A stretch of DNA of 64,000 bases from Stenotrophomonas rhizophila (GTDB taxonomy: Bacteria > Pseudomonadota > Gammaproteobacteria > Xanthomonadales > Xanthomonadaceae). Under the pieces are notes generated by a model that made no database searches, was not told where the DNA came from, and saw nothing but the letters and a program-made list of their open reading frames with translations. The position numbers were made by a program, and so were the translations under genes. Every line of letters begins with the position of its first letter. Position 1 is the stretch's first letter. Where the stretch lies: the NCBI RefSeq assembly GCF_000661955.1, contig NZ_CP007597.1, positions 985,605-1,049,604 on the forward strand. Reading direction: 5' to 3'. Below, in pieces: positions 25,415-34,474 of the stretch.

Positions 25415-26122
25415 TCATCCGGCGATGATGCCGTGGCGCTCTGCCACATTCTCCAGACGCGCGCTGAAACGGTCGCCGGGCTGCAGTGCCGCCACGCCGG
25501 CCGGGGTACCCATGAAGACCAGGTCGCCGGCCTTCAACGCCCACAGCTTGGACAGCTCGTGCAGGATCTCCGGCACGTTCCAGATCATCTGGTCCAGCAG
25601 CGATTGCTGGCGCACTTCGCCGTTGATTTCCAGCGACAGATTGAGCGCGGCCAGGTCGCCCACTTCACCGGCCGGCACCAGTTCGCTGATCGGCGCGGAA
25701 TGATCGAAGCCCTTGGCCGGGTCCCACGGGTGGCCCTTGGCCTTGGCCGCCGCCTGCAGGTCGCGGCGGGTCAGGTCCAGCCCGACACCGTAGCCGAACA
25801 CCAGCGCCTCGGCCTGGTCCACCGGCAGCTCGCCGGCGGGCGCGTCGCGACCGATCGCCACCACCAGCTCCACTTCGTGGTGCAGGTCGTGGGTGGCAGG
25901 CGGGTAGGGGATCACATCGTCATGCCCGACCACGATCGCATCGGCGGGCTTGCTGAAGAACATCGGGCGGCCGCGGTCATCGGCTGCCGGAACGGCGGCG
26001 CCCATCTCGCGTGCGTGGTCGGCGAAATTGCGCCCAACACAGTAGATGCGGCGCACCGGGAACGTGCCGCCACCGGCCACCGGAATGCGCGGCTGCTCGG
26101 GTGTGGGAATTACATCGGTCAT
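25415..26122 (-). CDS. Fumarylacetoacetate hydrolase-family protein
   Basis: 235 aa. FAH-family fold acting on C-C bonds of beta-diketo acids such as fumarylpyruvate or acylpyruvates. The family signature is visible: YCVGRNFADHAREMG, FFSKPADAIV, metal ligands in HHEVELVVAIG (E-x-E), a further Asp in GYGVGLDLTRRDLQ, and LVFMGTPAGVAALQPGD near the C terminus. AGGA lies upstream of the ATG. It precedes mscL on the same strand by 56 bp but no functional link is evident. Substrate assignment is not possible. Confidence 0.88.
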   Translation of the reverse strand: MTDVIPTPEQPRIPVAGGGTFPVRRIYCVGRNFADHAREMGAAVPAADDRGRPMFFSKPADAIVVGHDDVIPYPPATHDLHHEVELVVAIGRDAPAGELPVDQAEALVFGYGVGLDLTRRDLQAAAKAKGHPWDPAKGFDHSAPISELVPAGEVGDLAALNLSLEINGEVRQQSLLDQMIWNVPEILHELSKLWALKAGDLVFMGTPAGVAALQPGDRFSARLENVAERHGIIAG

Positions 26123-26239
26123 GCTCGCGTCCTGTCACGTTGGGTCACAGGCAGTCTAGAACGAGCGCGCGCGACGTGCCACGCCAAACGTGGCCGAATG
26201 CGGGACGGACAAAGGGCCGCGCGACGGCGCGGCAACCCC

Positions 26240-26575
26240 TCAACGCGACAGCGGCAATGCCTGCTTGCGAACCACGCGGTACTCGGCGTCCACCGCCTGC
26301 GGGTCGCTCGGGCGCGTGCCCTGCTTGCGCTGGGCAAGCAGCTTCCACGCAACGCCGGCGATGATCATCGCCGCCCCCACGAACACCCCCACGAACACCA
26401 GCGCGGCCAGGATAGCCAAGCCCAACAGACCCACCGCGACGCGCACCAGCGGATGGCGCGGCTTGCGCGGCGCGAACAGGGTGCGGAACGTGTTGAACTG
26501 GAAGTAGCGCTTGTACATGGCGTTTCTTTTGGCTGAAGTCAGCGAGCCATCAGTATCCGGGGTGGCCTCTGCCAT
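26240..26575 (-). CDS. Small inner-membrane protein of unknown function
   Basis: 111 aa. Two adjacent membrane helices (residues about 44-75: VRVAVGLLGLAILAALVFVG and a continuation) between a basic N-terminal segment (RYFQFNTFRTLFAPRKPRHP) and a short basic C-terminal tail. No family recognised. A second in-frame ATG at 26518 (MYKRYFQFN) would remove the first 19 residues, which look less conserved in character, and is a real alternative start; neither has a strong ribosome-binding site. Confidence 0.6.
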   Translation of the reverse strand: MAEATPDTDGSLTSAKRNAMYKRYFQFNTFRTLFAPRKPRHPLVRVAVGLLGLAILAALVFVGVFVGAAMIIAGVAWKLLAQRKQGTRPSDPQAVDAEYRVVRKQALPLSR

Positions 26576-26695
26576 TGAGTGAAAAACTCGTTAAACGTAC
26601 CGTGCGTTCATTTCAAATCAATGACTTGTGTTCATCGCCGGGCCAGCCACGTGACGGCGTGAGAGAATGCCGCCCCGTTGAATCCGCGTGCCGAC

Positions 26696-27043
26696 ATGTC
26701 TGTTTCCGATACCGCCGCCGTTCCCCTGATGGCCCTGGACGCCATTGCCGACGCAGGCTTTGCCGAGGTCGAGGTCACCCTGGACGGCGACAGCGAGTCG
26801 CTGGTCATGTACCGCCATGGTGACGACGTGCGCGGGTGGTTGAACATCTGCCCGCATGCCGGGCGACGGTTGGACTGGGCACCGGGACAGTTCCTGAAAA
26901 GCCGTGAAGGCCATCTGGTGTGCGCCGCGCACGGCGCGTCGTTCTCGCTTGACGATGGCAGCTGCGTGGCCGGCCCGTGCAAGGGCGACCGCCTGCGCGC
27001 GGTACCGCTGCAGGTGCGCGACGGCCAGGTGTGGCTCGGATAG
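26696..27043 (+). CDS. Rieske [2Fe-2S] ferredoxin-like protein
   Basis: 115 aa, a stand-alone Rieske domain. The cluster ligands are CPHAGRRLD and, 17 residues on, CAAHGASF, giving the C-x-H...C-x2-H pattern of NirD/BphF-type small Rieske proteins. Cytosolic, no signal sequence. Start at 26696 (MSVSDTA) chosen over 26678, which has no ribosome-binding site either. It is alone, so the electron-transfer partner cannot be named. The TAG stop is directly followed by a GTAG palindrome. Confidence 0.85.
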   Translation: MSVSDTAAVPLMALDAIADAGFAEVEVTLDGDSESLVMYRHGDDVRGWLNICPHAGRRLDWAPGQFLKSREGHLVCAAHGASFSLDDGSCVAGPCKGDRLRAVPLQVRDGQVWLG

Positions 27044-27064
27044 GTAGCGACCGTGGGTCGCTAC
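27044..27064. repeat. SMAG (GTAG) palindrome abutting a stop codon
   Basis: GTAGCGACCGTGGGTCGCTAC: a near-perfect palindrome with GTAG at both ends, starting at the base after the Rieske stop codon and ending 7 bp before the SLC13 stop. It lies between convergent genes. Confidence 0.75.
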
Positions 27065-27071
27065 GCTTTCC

Positions 27072-28919
27072 TCAGAACATCAGGTTGATCATCGCCACCA
27101 CCACGATGGTGTAGATCAACGACAGGGGCGCACCGACGCGCCATAGCTCGCGCGGGGTGTAGTTGGCCGGCCCGGTGATCATCGAGATCACCGGATTGGA
27201 CGCGGTCATCAGGTTGTTGGACGCCGACAACGCCACGATCAACGCGAACGCCGTGGGGTTGCCGCCGGCGGCCAGCGCCAGGTTGACCGCGATGGGCACC
27301 ATCACGATGGTCGCGCCCACGTGGCTGATGGTCAGCGAGAACACCGTGGTCAACAGCGCCAGCGCGATCTCCAGTACCCACACCGGAATGCCGGTGGGCA
27401 GGCGGTCGATGGTGTGCCCGGCCACCCACGCCGCCGCGCCGCTGCTGTCCATGGCCCAACCCAGCGGAATCAGGCCGGCCATCATGAAGATGGTCTTCCA
27501 GTTGATCGAGGCATACGCCTCGTCCATGCGCAGCACGCCGGTGAGCAGCATGCCGGCCACGCCGGTCATCAGGGTCAGCGCCACCGGCAGCTTGGAGGTC
27601 AGCGCGATCAGGATGGTGATGGCGAAGATGCTCATCGCGATCTTGAACTTGTGCGGGCGCTGCTCGCCTTTGGGGTAGTCGGTGACCACCACGAAATCGC
27701 GGCTCTTGGCGGCTTGGGCCAGGTCGGTCCAGATGCTGTGGAAGACCAGCATGTCGCCGGCGCGCAGGGCCACGTTGCGCACGTCTTCGCGGATCACCTG
27801 CTTGTCGCGGTTGATCGCCAGCAGGCTGATCCCGCGCTGCTTGCGCAGGCGCAGTTCCGAGGCGGTCTTGCCGATCACGTCCGAGGTGGGTGGGATCACG
27901 GCCTCGGAAATACCGGCGCGGCTGGGGTTGAACAGGTCGCCCAGGTGCTTCAGCCGCGAGGACATGCGCAGGAACTGGTTCTGCGCGAAGTCGTTGACCT
28001 GCGCGCGGGCGCCCATGACCCCCAGCACGCTGCCCACCCAGATGCGCATCTCCGCCGGCGGTGCCAGCCGGGTGTCATTGCCGGTCTTGAGCGCCAGCAG
28101 CAGCGGCGCGTCGTGCACGTTCTCCGCTTCGCCCAGGGTCATGCCCACCAGCGGGCTCTCGGCGCTGACCACCAGCTCGAACACGTCGCCTTCGATGCCG
28201 TAGGTCTTGGCGAAGTAGCTCTCGGTGCGCGCCGGGGTGACCCCGTCGTTGGCCAAGGTTTCCTCTTCGACCAGCTTGCGGTCGCCGAAGTAGCGGAAAT
28301 ACAGCAGCGAGGCAACCAGCAGCGCCACGCCGATCGGCAGCGGCGCGAACATGCGCAACGGTTCGATGGTGGCCAGGCCCGAGGGCAGGTTGTTGTTGGC
28401 CGACGCCAGCAGATCGTTGAGCAGGATCAGCGGCGAATTGCCCACCATGGTCAGCGCGCCGCCCATCACGATCGCCGCGGCGATCGGCAGCAGCAGGCGC
28501 TGCAGGGTCAGTCCGGTGCGTGCGGCCAGCCGCGAGGCCACCGGCAGGTACAGCGCCATCACCGATGGGTTCTGCATGAACGAGGAGTTCAAGCCGGCAA
28601 TGGCGGTGGTCATCATCAGCAGGCGGGTTTCCACCCCGTGCCCGCGTCGCAGCAGCCAGGCGGCCAGCCGGTTCAACGCCCCGGTGCGGTCCAGGCCCGC
28701 ACCGAGGATGGTGGTGGCGATGATGCTCATCACCGCGTTACCGGAGAAGCCGCCGAAGATTTCCTCCGGCGCGATCAAGCCGGTGACACCCAGGACCACC
28801 AGCACCACCAGCGCCACCACGTCGGCGCGGATGCGCTCGAACAGGAACATCGCCATCGTGAAGCCGACCAGCCCGAGCACGAGCTTCATATCGGTGGTCA
28901 GCGTCAGCGCGGTATCCAT
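27072..28919 (-). CDS. SLC13-family permease with two TrkA-C domains
   Basis: 615 aa. Divalent-anion:Na+ symporter-type membrane protein. Two blocks of membrane helices (residues about 1-200 and 395-615), each with a helical hairpin containing SNT-like motifs (MVGNSPLILLND in the first, SASNNLMTASNPVI in the second), flank two cytosolic TrkA-C/RCK-C domains (about residues 225-385, GDVFELVVSAESPLVGMTLGE and SEAVIPPTSDVIGKTASEL). Such proteins move sulfate, phosphate or dicarboxylates; the substrate is open. It is 27 bp downstream of trmB and may be at the end of that operon. Confidence 0.88.
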   Translation of the reverse strand: MDTALTLTTDMKLVLGLVGFTMAMFLFERIRADVVALVVLVVLGVTGLIAPEEIFGGFSGNAVMSIIATTILGAGLDRTGALNRLAAWLLRRGHGVETRLLMMTTAIAGLNSSFMQNPSVMALYLPVASRLAARTGLTLQRLLLPIAAAIVMGGALTMVGNSPLILLNDLLASANNNLPSGLATIEPLRMFAPLPIGVALLVASLLYFRYFGDRKLVEEETLANDGVTPARTESYFAKTYGIEGDVFELVVSAESPLVGMTLGEAENVHDAPLLLALKTGNDTRLAPPAEMRIWVGSVLGVMGARAQVNDFAQNQFLRMSSRLKHLGDLFNPSRAGISEAVIPPTSDVIGKTASELRLRKQRGISLLAINRDKQVIREDVRNVALRAGDMLVFHSIWTDLAQAAKSRDFVVVTDYPKGEQRPHKFKIAMSIFAITILIALTSKLPVALTLMTGVAGMLLTGVLRMDEAYASINWKTIFMMAGLIPLGWAMDSSGAAAWVAGHTIDRLPTGIPVWVLEIALALLTTVFSLTISHVGATIVMVPIAVNLALAAGGNPTAFALIVALSASNNLMTASNPVISMITGPANYTPRELWRVGAPLSLIYTIVVVAMINLMF

Positions 28920-28946
28920 GGGGTGGCGCGGTTCCTTGGGCGGGGA

Positions 28947-29681
28947 TCAGGTGCGGTCGTACAACAGGTCCCACACGCCATGGCCCAGCTTCTGGCCACG
29001 GGTTTCGAAGTGGGTCTGCGGGCGCCATTCGGGACGGTCCACCTGGCCGCGCGGACCGGCGCGGTTGGTCAGCCCGTCCGTGGCGTCCAGCACCTCCCAC
29101 ATCTGCTCGGCGTAGTCTTCCCAGTCGGTGGCGCAGTGCAGGCGGCCGCCGCTGCGCAGCTTGCGCACCAGCAGTGCAGCGAACCCCGGCTGGATCAGGC
29201 GACGCTTGTTGTGGCGCTTCTTGTGCCACGGGTCCGGGAAATAGATGCGCACTTCGTCGAGCACGCCATCGGCGATTTCCTTTTCCAGCACCTCCACCGC
29301 GTCGTGGTGGTACAGGCGCACGTGGTCGGCGTTGTCGTCGGCCAGCGCGTTGAGCAGACGGCCCACGCCGGGGGCGTGCACTTCCAGGCCGATGTAGTCG
29401 CGGCTGGGGTCCTGCTGGGCGGCAAAGCGCAGCGCGGCGCCGTTGCCGAAGCCGATTTCCAGCACCTTGCGCGCATCGCGGCCGAAGGTGGCGTCCAGGT
29501 CGCGCGGCTCGCCGGTGAAGTCCAGGCCGAAGCGCGGCCAGCGGTCGTCGAACGCACGCTGCTGGGCGGGGGTGAAGCGGCCCTGGCGCAGCACGAAGCT
29601 GCGTACCTCGCGGCGGCCTTCGGTAATGGTGAACGGCTTGGCGGGGGCCTTGGCGCCGGCGCTGTCGAAGGGATTGGTCAT
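28947..29681 (-). CDS. trmB: tRNA (guanine-N7-)-methyltransferase
   Basis: 244 aa. Makes m7G46 in tRNA variable loops from S-adenosylmethionine. SAM-binding [30 protein letters not shown], the catalytic/substrate block [18 protein letters not shown] and the C-terminal [10 protein letters not shown] are all conserved. The ATG overlaps the thiG stop by one base (TGATG on the minus strand), so it is translationally coupled to thiamine genes, a common arrangement in this family. Confidence 0.96.
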   Translation of the reverse strand: MTNPFDSAGAKAPAKPFTITEGRREVRSFVLRQGRFTPAQQRAFDDRWPRFGLDFTGEPRDLDATFGRDARKVLEIGFGNGAALRFAAQQDPSRDYIGLEVHAPGVGRLLNALADDNADHVRLYHHDAVEVLEKEIADGVLDEVRIYFPDPWHKKRHNKRRLIQPGFAALLVRKLRSGGRLHCATDWEDYAEQMWEVLDATDGLTNRAGPRGQVDRPEWRPQTHFETRGQKLGHGVWDLLYDRT

Positions 29682-30472
29682 CAGATCAGCCCGTCCACCG
29701 GCGAGGAGGCAGTGGCGTAGCGCTTGCGCGGAATACGCCCGGCCAGGAACGCCTCGCGCCCGGCCTCGACCGCCTTGCGCATCGCGCTGGCCATCAGCAC
29801 CGGGTTGCGGGCGCCGGCAATGGCGGTGTTCATCAGCACACCGTCGCAGCCCAGCTCCATCGCGATGGCCGCGTCCGAGGCGGTGCCCACGCCGGCGTCG
29901 ACGATGATCGGCACCTTGGCGTCTTCGACGATCTGCAGCAGGTTGTACTTGTTCTGGATGCCCAGGCCCGAGCCGATCGGCGCAGCCAGCGGCATCACCG
30001 CGGCGCAGCCGATCTCTTCCAGGCGCTTGGCCAGGATCGGATCGTCGGAGGTGTAGACCATGACCGCGAAGCCATCCTTGACCAGCTGTTCGGCGGCCTT
30101 GAGGGTCTGCACCACGTCCGGGTACAGGGTCTTCTGGTCGCCCAGCACTTCCAGCTTGGTCAGGTTGTGGCCATCCAGCAGCTCGCGGGCCAGGCGGCAG
30201 GTGCGCACGGCGTCTTCGGCGGTGTAGCAGCCGGCGGTGTTGGGCAGGATGGTGTAGCGGTCCGGCGGCAGCACGTCGAGCAGGTTCGGCTCGCCCGGGT
30301 TCTGCCCGATGTTGGTGCGGCGGATCGCCACGGTCACGATCTGGGCACCGGCGGCATCGGTGGCGATGCGGGTTTCTTCCAGGTCCTTGAACTTGCCGGT
30401 GCCGGTCAACAGCCGGGAACCGTAAGTCTTGCCGGCGATCACCAGCGCGTCGTTGGGGGCGTGTGGATTCAT
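29681..30472 (-). CDS. thiG: Thiazole synthase
   Basis: 263 aa. Forms the thiazole phosphate half of thiamine from deoxyxylulose phosphate, dehydroglycine and ThiS thiocarboxylate. TIM barrel with the Schiff-base Lys in [20 protein letters not shown] at the N terminus, [13 protein letters not shown] and the C-terminal phosphate loop [13 protein letters not shown]. Sits 64 bp downstream of thiS and overlaps trmB. With thiS it is a partial thiamine operon; thiC, thiO/thiH and thiF are not in this window. Confidence 0.97.
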   Translation of the reverse strand: MNPHAPNDALVIAGKTYGSRLLTGTGKFKDLEETRIATDAAGAQIVTVAIRRTNIGQNPGEPNLLDVLPPDRYTILPNTAGCYTAEDAVRTCRLARELLDGHNLTKLEVLGDQKTLYPDVVQTLKAAEQLVKDGFAVMVYTSDDPILAKRLEEIGCAAVMPLAAPIGSGLGIQNKYNLLQIVEDAKVPIIVDAGVGTASDAAIAMELGCDGVLMNTAIAGARNPVLMASAMRKAVEAGREAFLAGRIPRKRYATASSPVDGLI

Positions 30473-30536
30473 GGCGCGAATTATCGCCTATCGCGCGTCA
30501 CGATGCTGCGCCCGTGCACGCGCGCTCCAAACACGG

Positions 30537-30737
30537 TCAACCGCCGCCCAGTGCGTGCACGATCTCGACCACGTCGCCGTCCCGCAGGGCGTGGCTGGCA
30601 TGCCGGCTGCGGGTGACGATCTCGCCGTTGACCTCCACCGCCACCCGGCGCTCAAGCAGCTGCTCGGTGTGCAGCAGGTCGTGGACGGTGGCGCTTTGCG
30701 GAAGCTGGCGGGTGTCGCCATTGAGGACGATGTTCAT
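30537..30737 (-). CDS. thiS: Thiamine sulfur-carrier protein
   Basis: 66 aa, ubiquitin-like. Carries sulfur as a C-terminal thiocarboxylate to ThiG. The fold signature MNIVLNGD, TVHDLLHTEQL, VAVEVNGEIV and GDVVEIVHALGGG is complete; the C-terminal Gly-Gly used for adenylation and sulfur transfer is followed by one further Gly. The start at 30737 is fixed by homology; the same frame stays open far upstream, antisense to the esterase, without meaning. Confidence 0.95.
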   Translation of the reverse strand: MNIVLNGDTRQLPQSATVHDLLHTEQLLERRVAVEVNGEIVTRSRHASHALRDGDVVEIVHALGGG

Positions 30738-30938
30738 GACGCCATTGTCCCTAATTGTGGCCGGGGTGCGTACCCTTGCCGGCCGCCTGCCGGGCGGCGG
30801 ACGTTGCTGTGGCGGGTTTTCCCGGCTCCGGGGCGATTTCATGCCGCGACGCAGCGTGAATTGCCCGGGGCGCGGTGAAACCATTGCCACCGTGCGCCGG
30901 CGTACGTCCGGCTGTTCCCCCACTTCAAGGAGCTTTAC

Positions 30939-32768
30939 ATGCTGCTCAGCAAGCGCCCCCTGCGTTCCCTGATGGCCGTGGCCATCGCCATGGCCGCCCT
31001 GCCGGCCATGGCCCAGTCGCCGTATACCAAGACTGTGGTATTTGGCGACAGCCTGAGCGACGCCGGCTACTTCCGCCCGCTGCTGCCGGCCAGCGCGAAC
31101 CCGATCATCGGCCAGTTCACCACCAACCCCGGTTGGATCTGGTCCGAGTACGTGGCCGACTATTACGGCACCAACGGCGGCGCGCACGGCAACGGCCAGG
31201 GCGGTGACAACTACGCCATCGGCGGCGCCCGCGTCGGTGTGGATACCAGCCAGGTGCTGGTGCCGGGCACCCCGGCAGTGCCGGTGTACTCGCTCAAGAC
31301 CCAGATGAACCAGTACCTGGCTGCCAATGGCGGCAAGGCCGACCCGAACGCGCTGTACACCGTGTGGGGCGGCGCCAATGACCTGTTCGCCATCCAGCGC
31401 GGCGCGCCGCTGGCCGCCACCCTGGGCGCGGCGGTGACCGATCAGGTCGGCATCGTCGGCACCCTGAAGGCGGCCGGTGCCCAGTACGTGGTGGTGCCCA
31501 CCATTCCCGACATCGGCCTGACCCCGGACGCGCGTGCGGCTGGCCCGGTTGGCATGGCGGGCGGCACCGCATTGGCCAAGGCCTACAACGACGCGCTGTT
31601 CGGTGGCCTGAAAGCGGCCGGCCTGCAGGTAATTCCGGTGGACACCTTCCACATCCTGCAGGAAATCGTCGCCAGCCCGTCCACCTACGGCTTCGTCAAT
31701 GTCACCGACAAGGCCTGCCTCACCGCGACCTCGCTGACCTGCAGCCCGGCCGCCTATGCGACCCCGGACGCCTACAAGACCTACGTGTTCGCCGACGGCG
31801 TGCACCCGTCCTCGGCCACGCATGAAATGCTGGGCCAGTACACCCTGTCGATCCTGGAAGCCCCGCGCAACCAGCAGATCCTCACCCACTCGGCGCAGAC
31901 CATCGGTCGTTCGCGCGCCGACCAGGTCAGCTGGCATCTGGACGGCCGTCCGGCCGACGGCCTGAGCTGGTGGGGCAACCTGCGCGGCGACATGCAGCGC
32001 TACGCGCATGCCGATCTGTACGACGGCATGGCCCCGGCCGGCCTGTTCGGCGTGGATTGGGCGCGTGACGGCATGGTGGTCGGCGGCTTCGCCGGCTATG
32101 GCCGCATGGACGCCGACTTTGGCAACAGCAAGGGCGACTTCACCCAGTCCGATACCTCTCTGGGTCTGTTCGCCGGCTGGTATGGCGAGCGCGTGTGGGT
32201 CAACGGCCAGGTCAGCTACAGCTGGCTGGACTATGACGTCACCCGCAAGGTCCAGCTGGGCCCGGCGACCCGTATCCATGAAGGCTCGCCGGAAGGCAGC
32301 AACCTGACCGCCGCGTTGAACGCCGGGTATGAGTTCGGCGCTGAGGGCGGCTTCCGCCATGGCCCGGTGGCCGCGGTGATCTGGCAGAAGGTCAAGCTGG
32401 ACGGTTACACCGAAAGCAACCCGAGCGCCACCGCGCTGGGCTATGGCGACCAGGATGTCGATTCCACCGTCGGCCGCATCGGCTGGCAGGCCCGTTTCGA
32501 CGGCGGCAGCGTCAAGCCGTACGTGCAGGTCACCTACGACCACGAGTTCGAAGACGGCAAGCAGGCCAGCGCGTGGCTGCAGTCGATGCCGGACGTGGGC
32601 ATGTACAAGGTGCCGGGCCTGGAGTTCGACAAGAACTACGCCACCGCTGTGCTGGGTGCGCGCCTGAACCTGTGGGGCCTGAACAGCAACGTGGGCATGA
32701 GCACCACCACGCTGCAGAAGCGTGCCCGCGACGTGTCGCTGTTCGCCAGCTTCAGCGGCAGCTTCTGA
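30939..32768 (+). CDS. Autotransporter GDSL esterase/lipase (EstA-type)
   Basis: 609 aa. Signal peptide (first 25 residues), then an N-terminal GDSL esterase domain: block I GDSLSD with nucleophile Ser38, block III GGANDL, block V ADGVHPS with Asp286 and His289. From about residue 340 the sequence becomes a 12-strand autotransporter barrel ending in Phe (FASFSGSF). The esterase is therefore displayed on the cell surface, as in Pseudomonas EstA, where it affects biofilm and rhamnolipid-related behaviour. AAGGAG precedes the ATG with ideal spacing. Followed by three hairpins and a strong terminator. Confidence 0.93.
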   Translation: MLLSKRPLRSLMAVAIAMAALPAMAQSPYTKTVVFGDSLSDAGYFRPLLPASANPIIGQFTTNPGWIWSEYVADYYGTNGGAHGNGQGGDNYAIGGARVGVDTSQVLVPGTPAVPVYSLKTQMNQYLAANGGKADPNALYTVWGGANDLFAIQRGAPLAATLGAAVTDQVGIVGTLKAAGAQYVVVPTIPDIGLTPDARAAGPVGMAGGTALAKAYNDALFGGLKAAGLQVIPVDTFHILQEIVASPSTYGFVNVTDKACLTATSLTCSPAAYATPDAYKTYVFADGVHPSSATHEMLGQYTLSILEAPRNQQILTHSAQTIGRSRADQVSWHLDGRPADGLSWWGNLRGDMQRYAHADLYDGMAPAGLFGVDWARDGMVVGGFAGYGRMDADFGNSKGDFTQSDTSLGLFAGWYGERVWVNGQVSYSWLDYDVTRKVQLGPATRIHEGSPEGSNLTAALNAGYEFGAEGGFRHGPVAAVIWQKVKLDGYTESNPSATALGYGDQDVDSTVGRIGWQARFDGGSVKPYVQVTYDHEFEDGKQASAWLQSMPDVGMYKVPGLEFDKNYATAVLGARLNLWGLNSNVGMSTTTLQKRARDVSLFASFSGSF

Positions 32769-32779
32769 TCCACCGCGCG

Positions 32780-32859
32780 CAACGCCCCGCACGGGGCGTT
32801 GCCGGCGGCTGGCGAAAGCCAGCCACAACGGGCGGCCCAGTGCCGCCCGTTGCGTTTTT
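32780..32859 (+). terminator. Three consecutive hairpins ending in an intrinsic terminator
   Basis: Hairpin 1: 9-bp arms 32780-32788/32793-32801. Hairpin 2: GGCTGGC, GAAA tetraloop, GCCAGCC (32807-32824). Hairpin 3: perfect 11-bp arms 32826-32836/32842-32852 followed by CGTTTTT, a clear intrinsic terminator for the esterase gene. Confidence 0.85.
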
Positions 32860-32879
32860 ACCGCCCCGCCGCATAAACT
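32850..32879 (+). promoter_or_regulatory. Putative tRNA promoter overlapping the terminator
   Basis: TTGCGT (32850-32855) and TAAACT (32874-32879) with an 18-bp spacer, 14 bp ahead of the tRNA. The -35 lies in the 3' arm of the esterase terminator. Confidence 0.4.
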
Positions 32880-32892
32880 TGCCCGGCGCAAC

Positions 32893-32966
32893 GCGGGTGT
32901 AGCTCAATGGTAGAGCTGTAGCTTCCCAAGCTACTGACGAGGGTTCGATTCCCTTCACCCGCTCCA
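32893..32966 (+). tRNA. tRNA-Gly (anticodon CCC)
   Basis: 74 nt with encoded CCA. 7-bp acceptor stem (GCGGGTG/CACCCGC), D arm, anticodon stem GTAGC/GCTAC around TTCCCAA giving anticodon CCC, and T arm with GGTTCGATTCC. Reads GGG codons. No integrase gene or repeated 3' end of the tRNA is seen next to it. Confidence 0.97.
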
Positions 32967-33151
32967 TCACCGGCTTCCGCCGCAGCCCGCGGCGCTCTGC
33001 AAGCCGTTGAACGAAGCGCATTCCCCTCTTTCTGCCTGCGCACCGCCATCGCGTCTTTCGCGTGCGGCATCCGCACAGGGCGCCAGATCCGGGCACTTCC
33101 AACGACATCGCTTGGGAGCCATCGGCACGCGTTGGCCGCTGCCATCCCCAC

Positions 33152-33889
33152 TTACTCGCGCATGGCCTCGAACACGAAGGGATCGTCGTGGTCGGGGAAG
33201 CGCAGCCGGTATCGCGCGATGCGCGTGATGCCGTCAGACAGCAGGTAGTCCACCTGCAGACCTTCCGGATCGGTTTCCATCCCGGCGCCCAGGTAGCTGT
33301 TGCTCGGATAGCTGAACCCCTGGTGCGGCGCTTCGCGAACCGCGGCACAGGTGCCGAACAGTGGGGGCAGCACGTAGAGTTGCTTCTCATGCAGCAGCAC
33401 GACCTTGGTATAGCGGTCGCCCTTGCCGCTGCTGACCTGGCGGATGTCCAGGCACACCGAGCTGCCGCGGTGCCACAGCGTCATGACCGCGACGTTCTCG
33501 GCAGCGATCGGCGCGTTGTCATTCCACGGTGCGGGCGCGAGGTTGATCGCACGGCTCAGGGGCCAGCGCTGCGTGCCCACCACCAACGCCTCGCCGTCGA
33601 ACGCCACCTCGGGTACGCCGGCAGGGGCTGTCATGGCCAGGTCGCCCGGCCCGCTCCAGAGCGTCTGGTCGAAGCGTCGTAGCGCCTGGCCCATCGAGGT
33701 CACCCAGACGCAGTTGCGAGGCGCGTCTGTGCAGGGCATTGCCATGTCAGTCCCCGATCCCTGGAACAGGCTGCCGCCCAGTGAGCGGTAGAAATCCCCG
33801 TAGTTGGTGAAGGAACCCGGTGCAGCCTGTGTCGTCGCCGACAGGAGAAGGCTCAGCAGGGCAATGCCGGCGGGAATGATCCGTTTCAT
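33152..33889 (-). CDS. Exported protein of unknown function
   Basis: 245 aa. Signal peptide MKRIIPAGIALLSLLLSA with cleavage near TQAA. The mature part is a predicted beta-rich periplasmic protein with four cysteines (PCTDAPRNC, SVCLD, GTCAAV), likely two disulfides, and many aromatic residues. No family recognised. The start at 33889 is chosen for the signal peptide; a GTG at 33931 would place 14 polar residues before it. It ends close to the tRNA and is divergent from the exported gene at 34025; 185 bp between tRNA and this gene show no feature. Confidence 0.7.
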   Translation of the reverse strand: MKRIIPAGIALLSLLLSATTQAAPGSFTNYGDFYRSLGGSLFQGSGTDMAMPCTDAPRNCVWVTSMGQALRRFDQTLWSGPGDLAMTAPAGVPEVAFDGEALVVGTQRWPLSRAINLAPAPWNDNAPIAAENVAVMTLWHRGSSVCLDIRQVSSGKGDRYTKVVLLHEKQLYVLPPLFGTCAAVREAPHQGFSYPSNSYLGAGMETDPEGLQVDYLLSDGITRIARYRLRFPDHDDPFVFEAMRE

Positions 33890-34024
33890 GGGAAATCCAT
33901 TGGAGAGTGCAGGCCTGCGCGGCGTCGACACGATTCACCGTGCATCGGCGGGTGAGGATGACGGGATCGTGGCACGGGGCCGCCGTCATACTATCCGCTT
34001 GCCCGATCTGAAAAAGGAACGTTC

Positions 34025-34474
34025 ATGATCCGTCGCAGTGTCGACCGCACAGCGTCTCGACTGCGGTATCTGCTGGTGCCCGCCTTCACCGCAATGGTCG
34101 CGCCCGCGTGGGCGGTGCTGCCGCCGTTGGAGCAGTTTCCGGCCGAGCCCGGCGTACAGGCGACGGTGTCGACGCGCACCACCTTGCCCGATGGCACGCG
34201 TCGCGTGGAAGGGCGTGTGCCTGGCTACAAAACGTACCGGATCGAGGCCGACTGCACCCGGGGCAGCGTCGCGATGTACCAGTTGGAGAAGGGGCAGTGG
34301 GACCTGCGATATGCCGCACGGCGACGCGGAGAAGGTTGGGAGCGCAGCACCATCGACGGACCGGTAGCGCGCATTCCGGCAGGAACCAACCTCGACTGGC
34401 TGGCCACCGCGCAGTACGACAGTGTCTGCACCCCAAAGGTGCGGATGGATGCGCCGCATGTCCCGCGGGAGTAA
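34025..34474 (+). CDS. Small exported protein of unknown function
   Basis: 149 aa. N-terminal signal sequence (basic start, then LLVPAFTAMVAPAWA), mature domain of about 120 residues with two Cys (ADCTRG and SVCTPK). AAAAAGGAAC lies ahead of the ATG. No family recognised. Its 3' end overlaps the next gene, indicating translational coupling. The divergent gene at 33152 has a similar size class and disulfide pattern. Confidence 0.65.
   Translation: MIRRSVDRTASRLRYLLVPAFTAMVAPAWAVLPPLEQFPAEPGVQATVSTRTTLPDGTRRVEGRVPGYKTYRIEADCTRGSVAMYQLEKGQWDLRYAARRRGEGWERSTIDGPVARIPAGTNLDWLATAQYDSVCTPKVRMDAPHVPRE

Noticed and set aside
27321..29720. 799-codon open frame on the plus strand across the SLC13 and trmB genes
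   Set aside because: Low-complexity His/Gln/Gly-rich sequence without domains; conserved SLC13 and TrmB lie on the other strand.
30537..32891. 784-codon minus-strand frame containing thiS
   Set aside because: Only the last 66 codons match ThiS; the rest is antisense to the esterase gene.
32893..32966. tRNA-Gly as an attachment site of an integrated island
   Set aside because: No integrase gene and no direct repeat of the tRNA 3' end were found downstream in the window.
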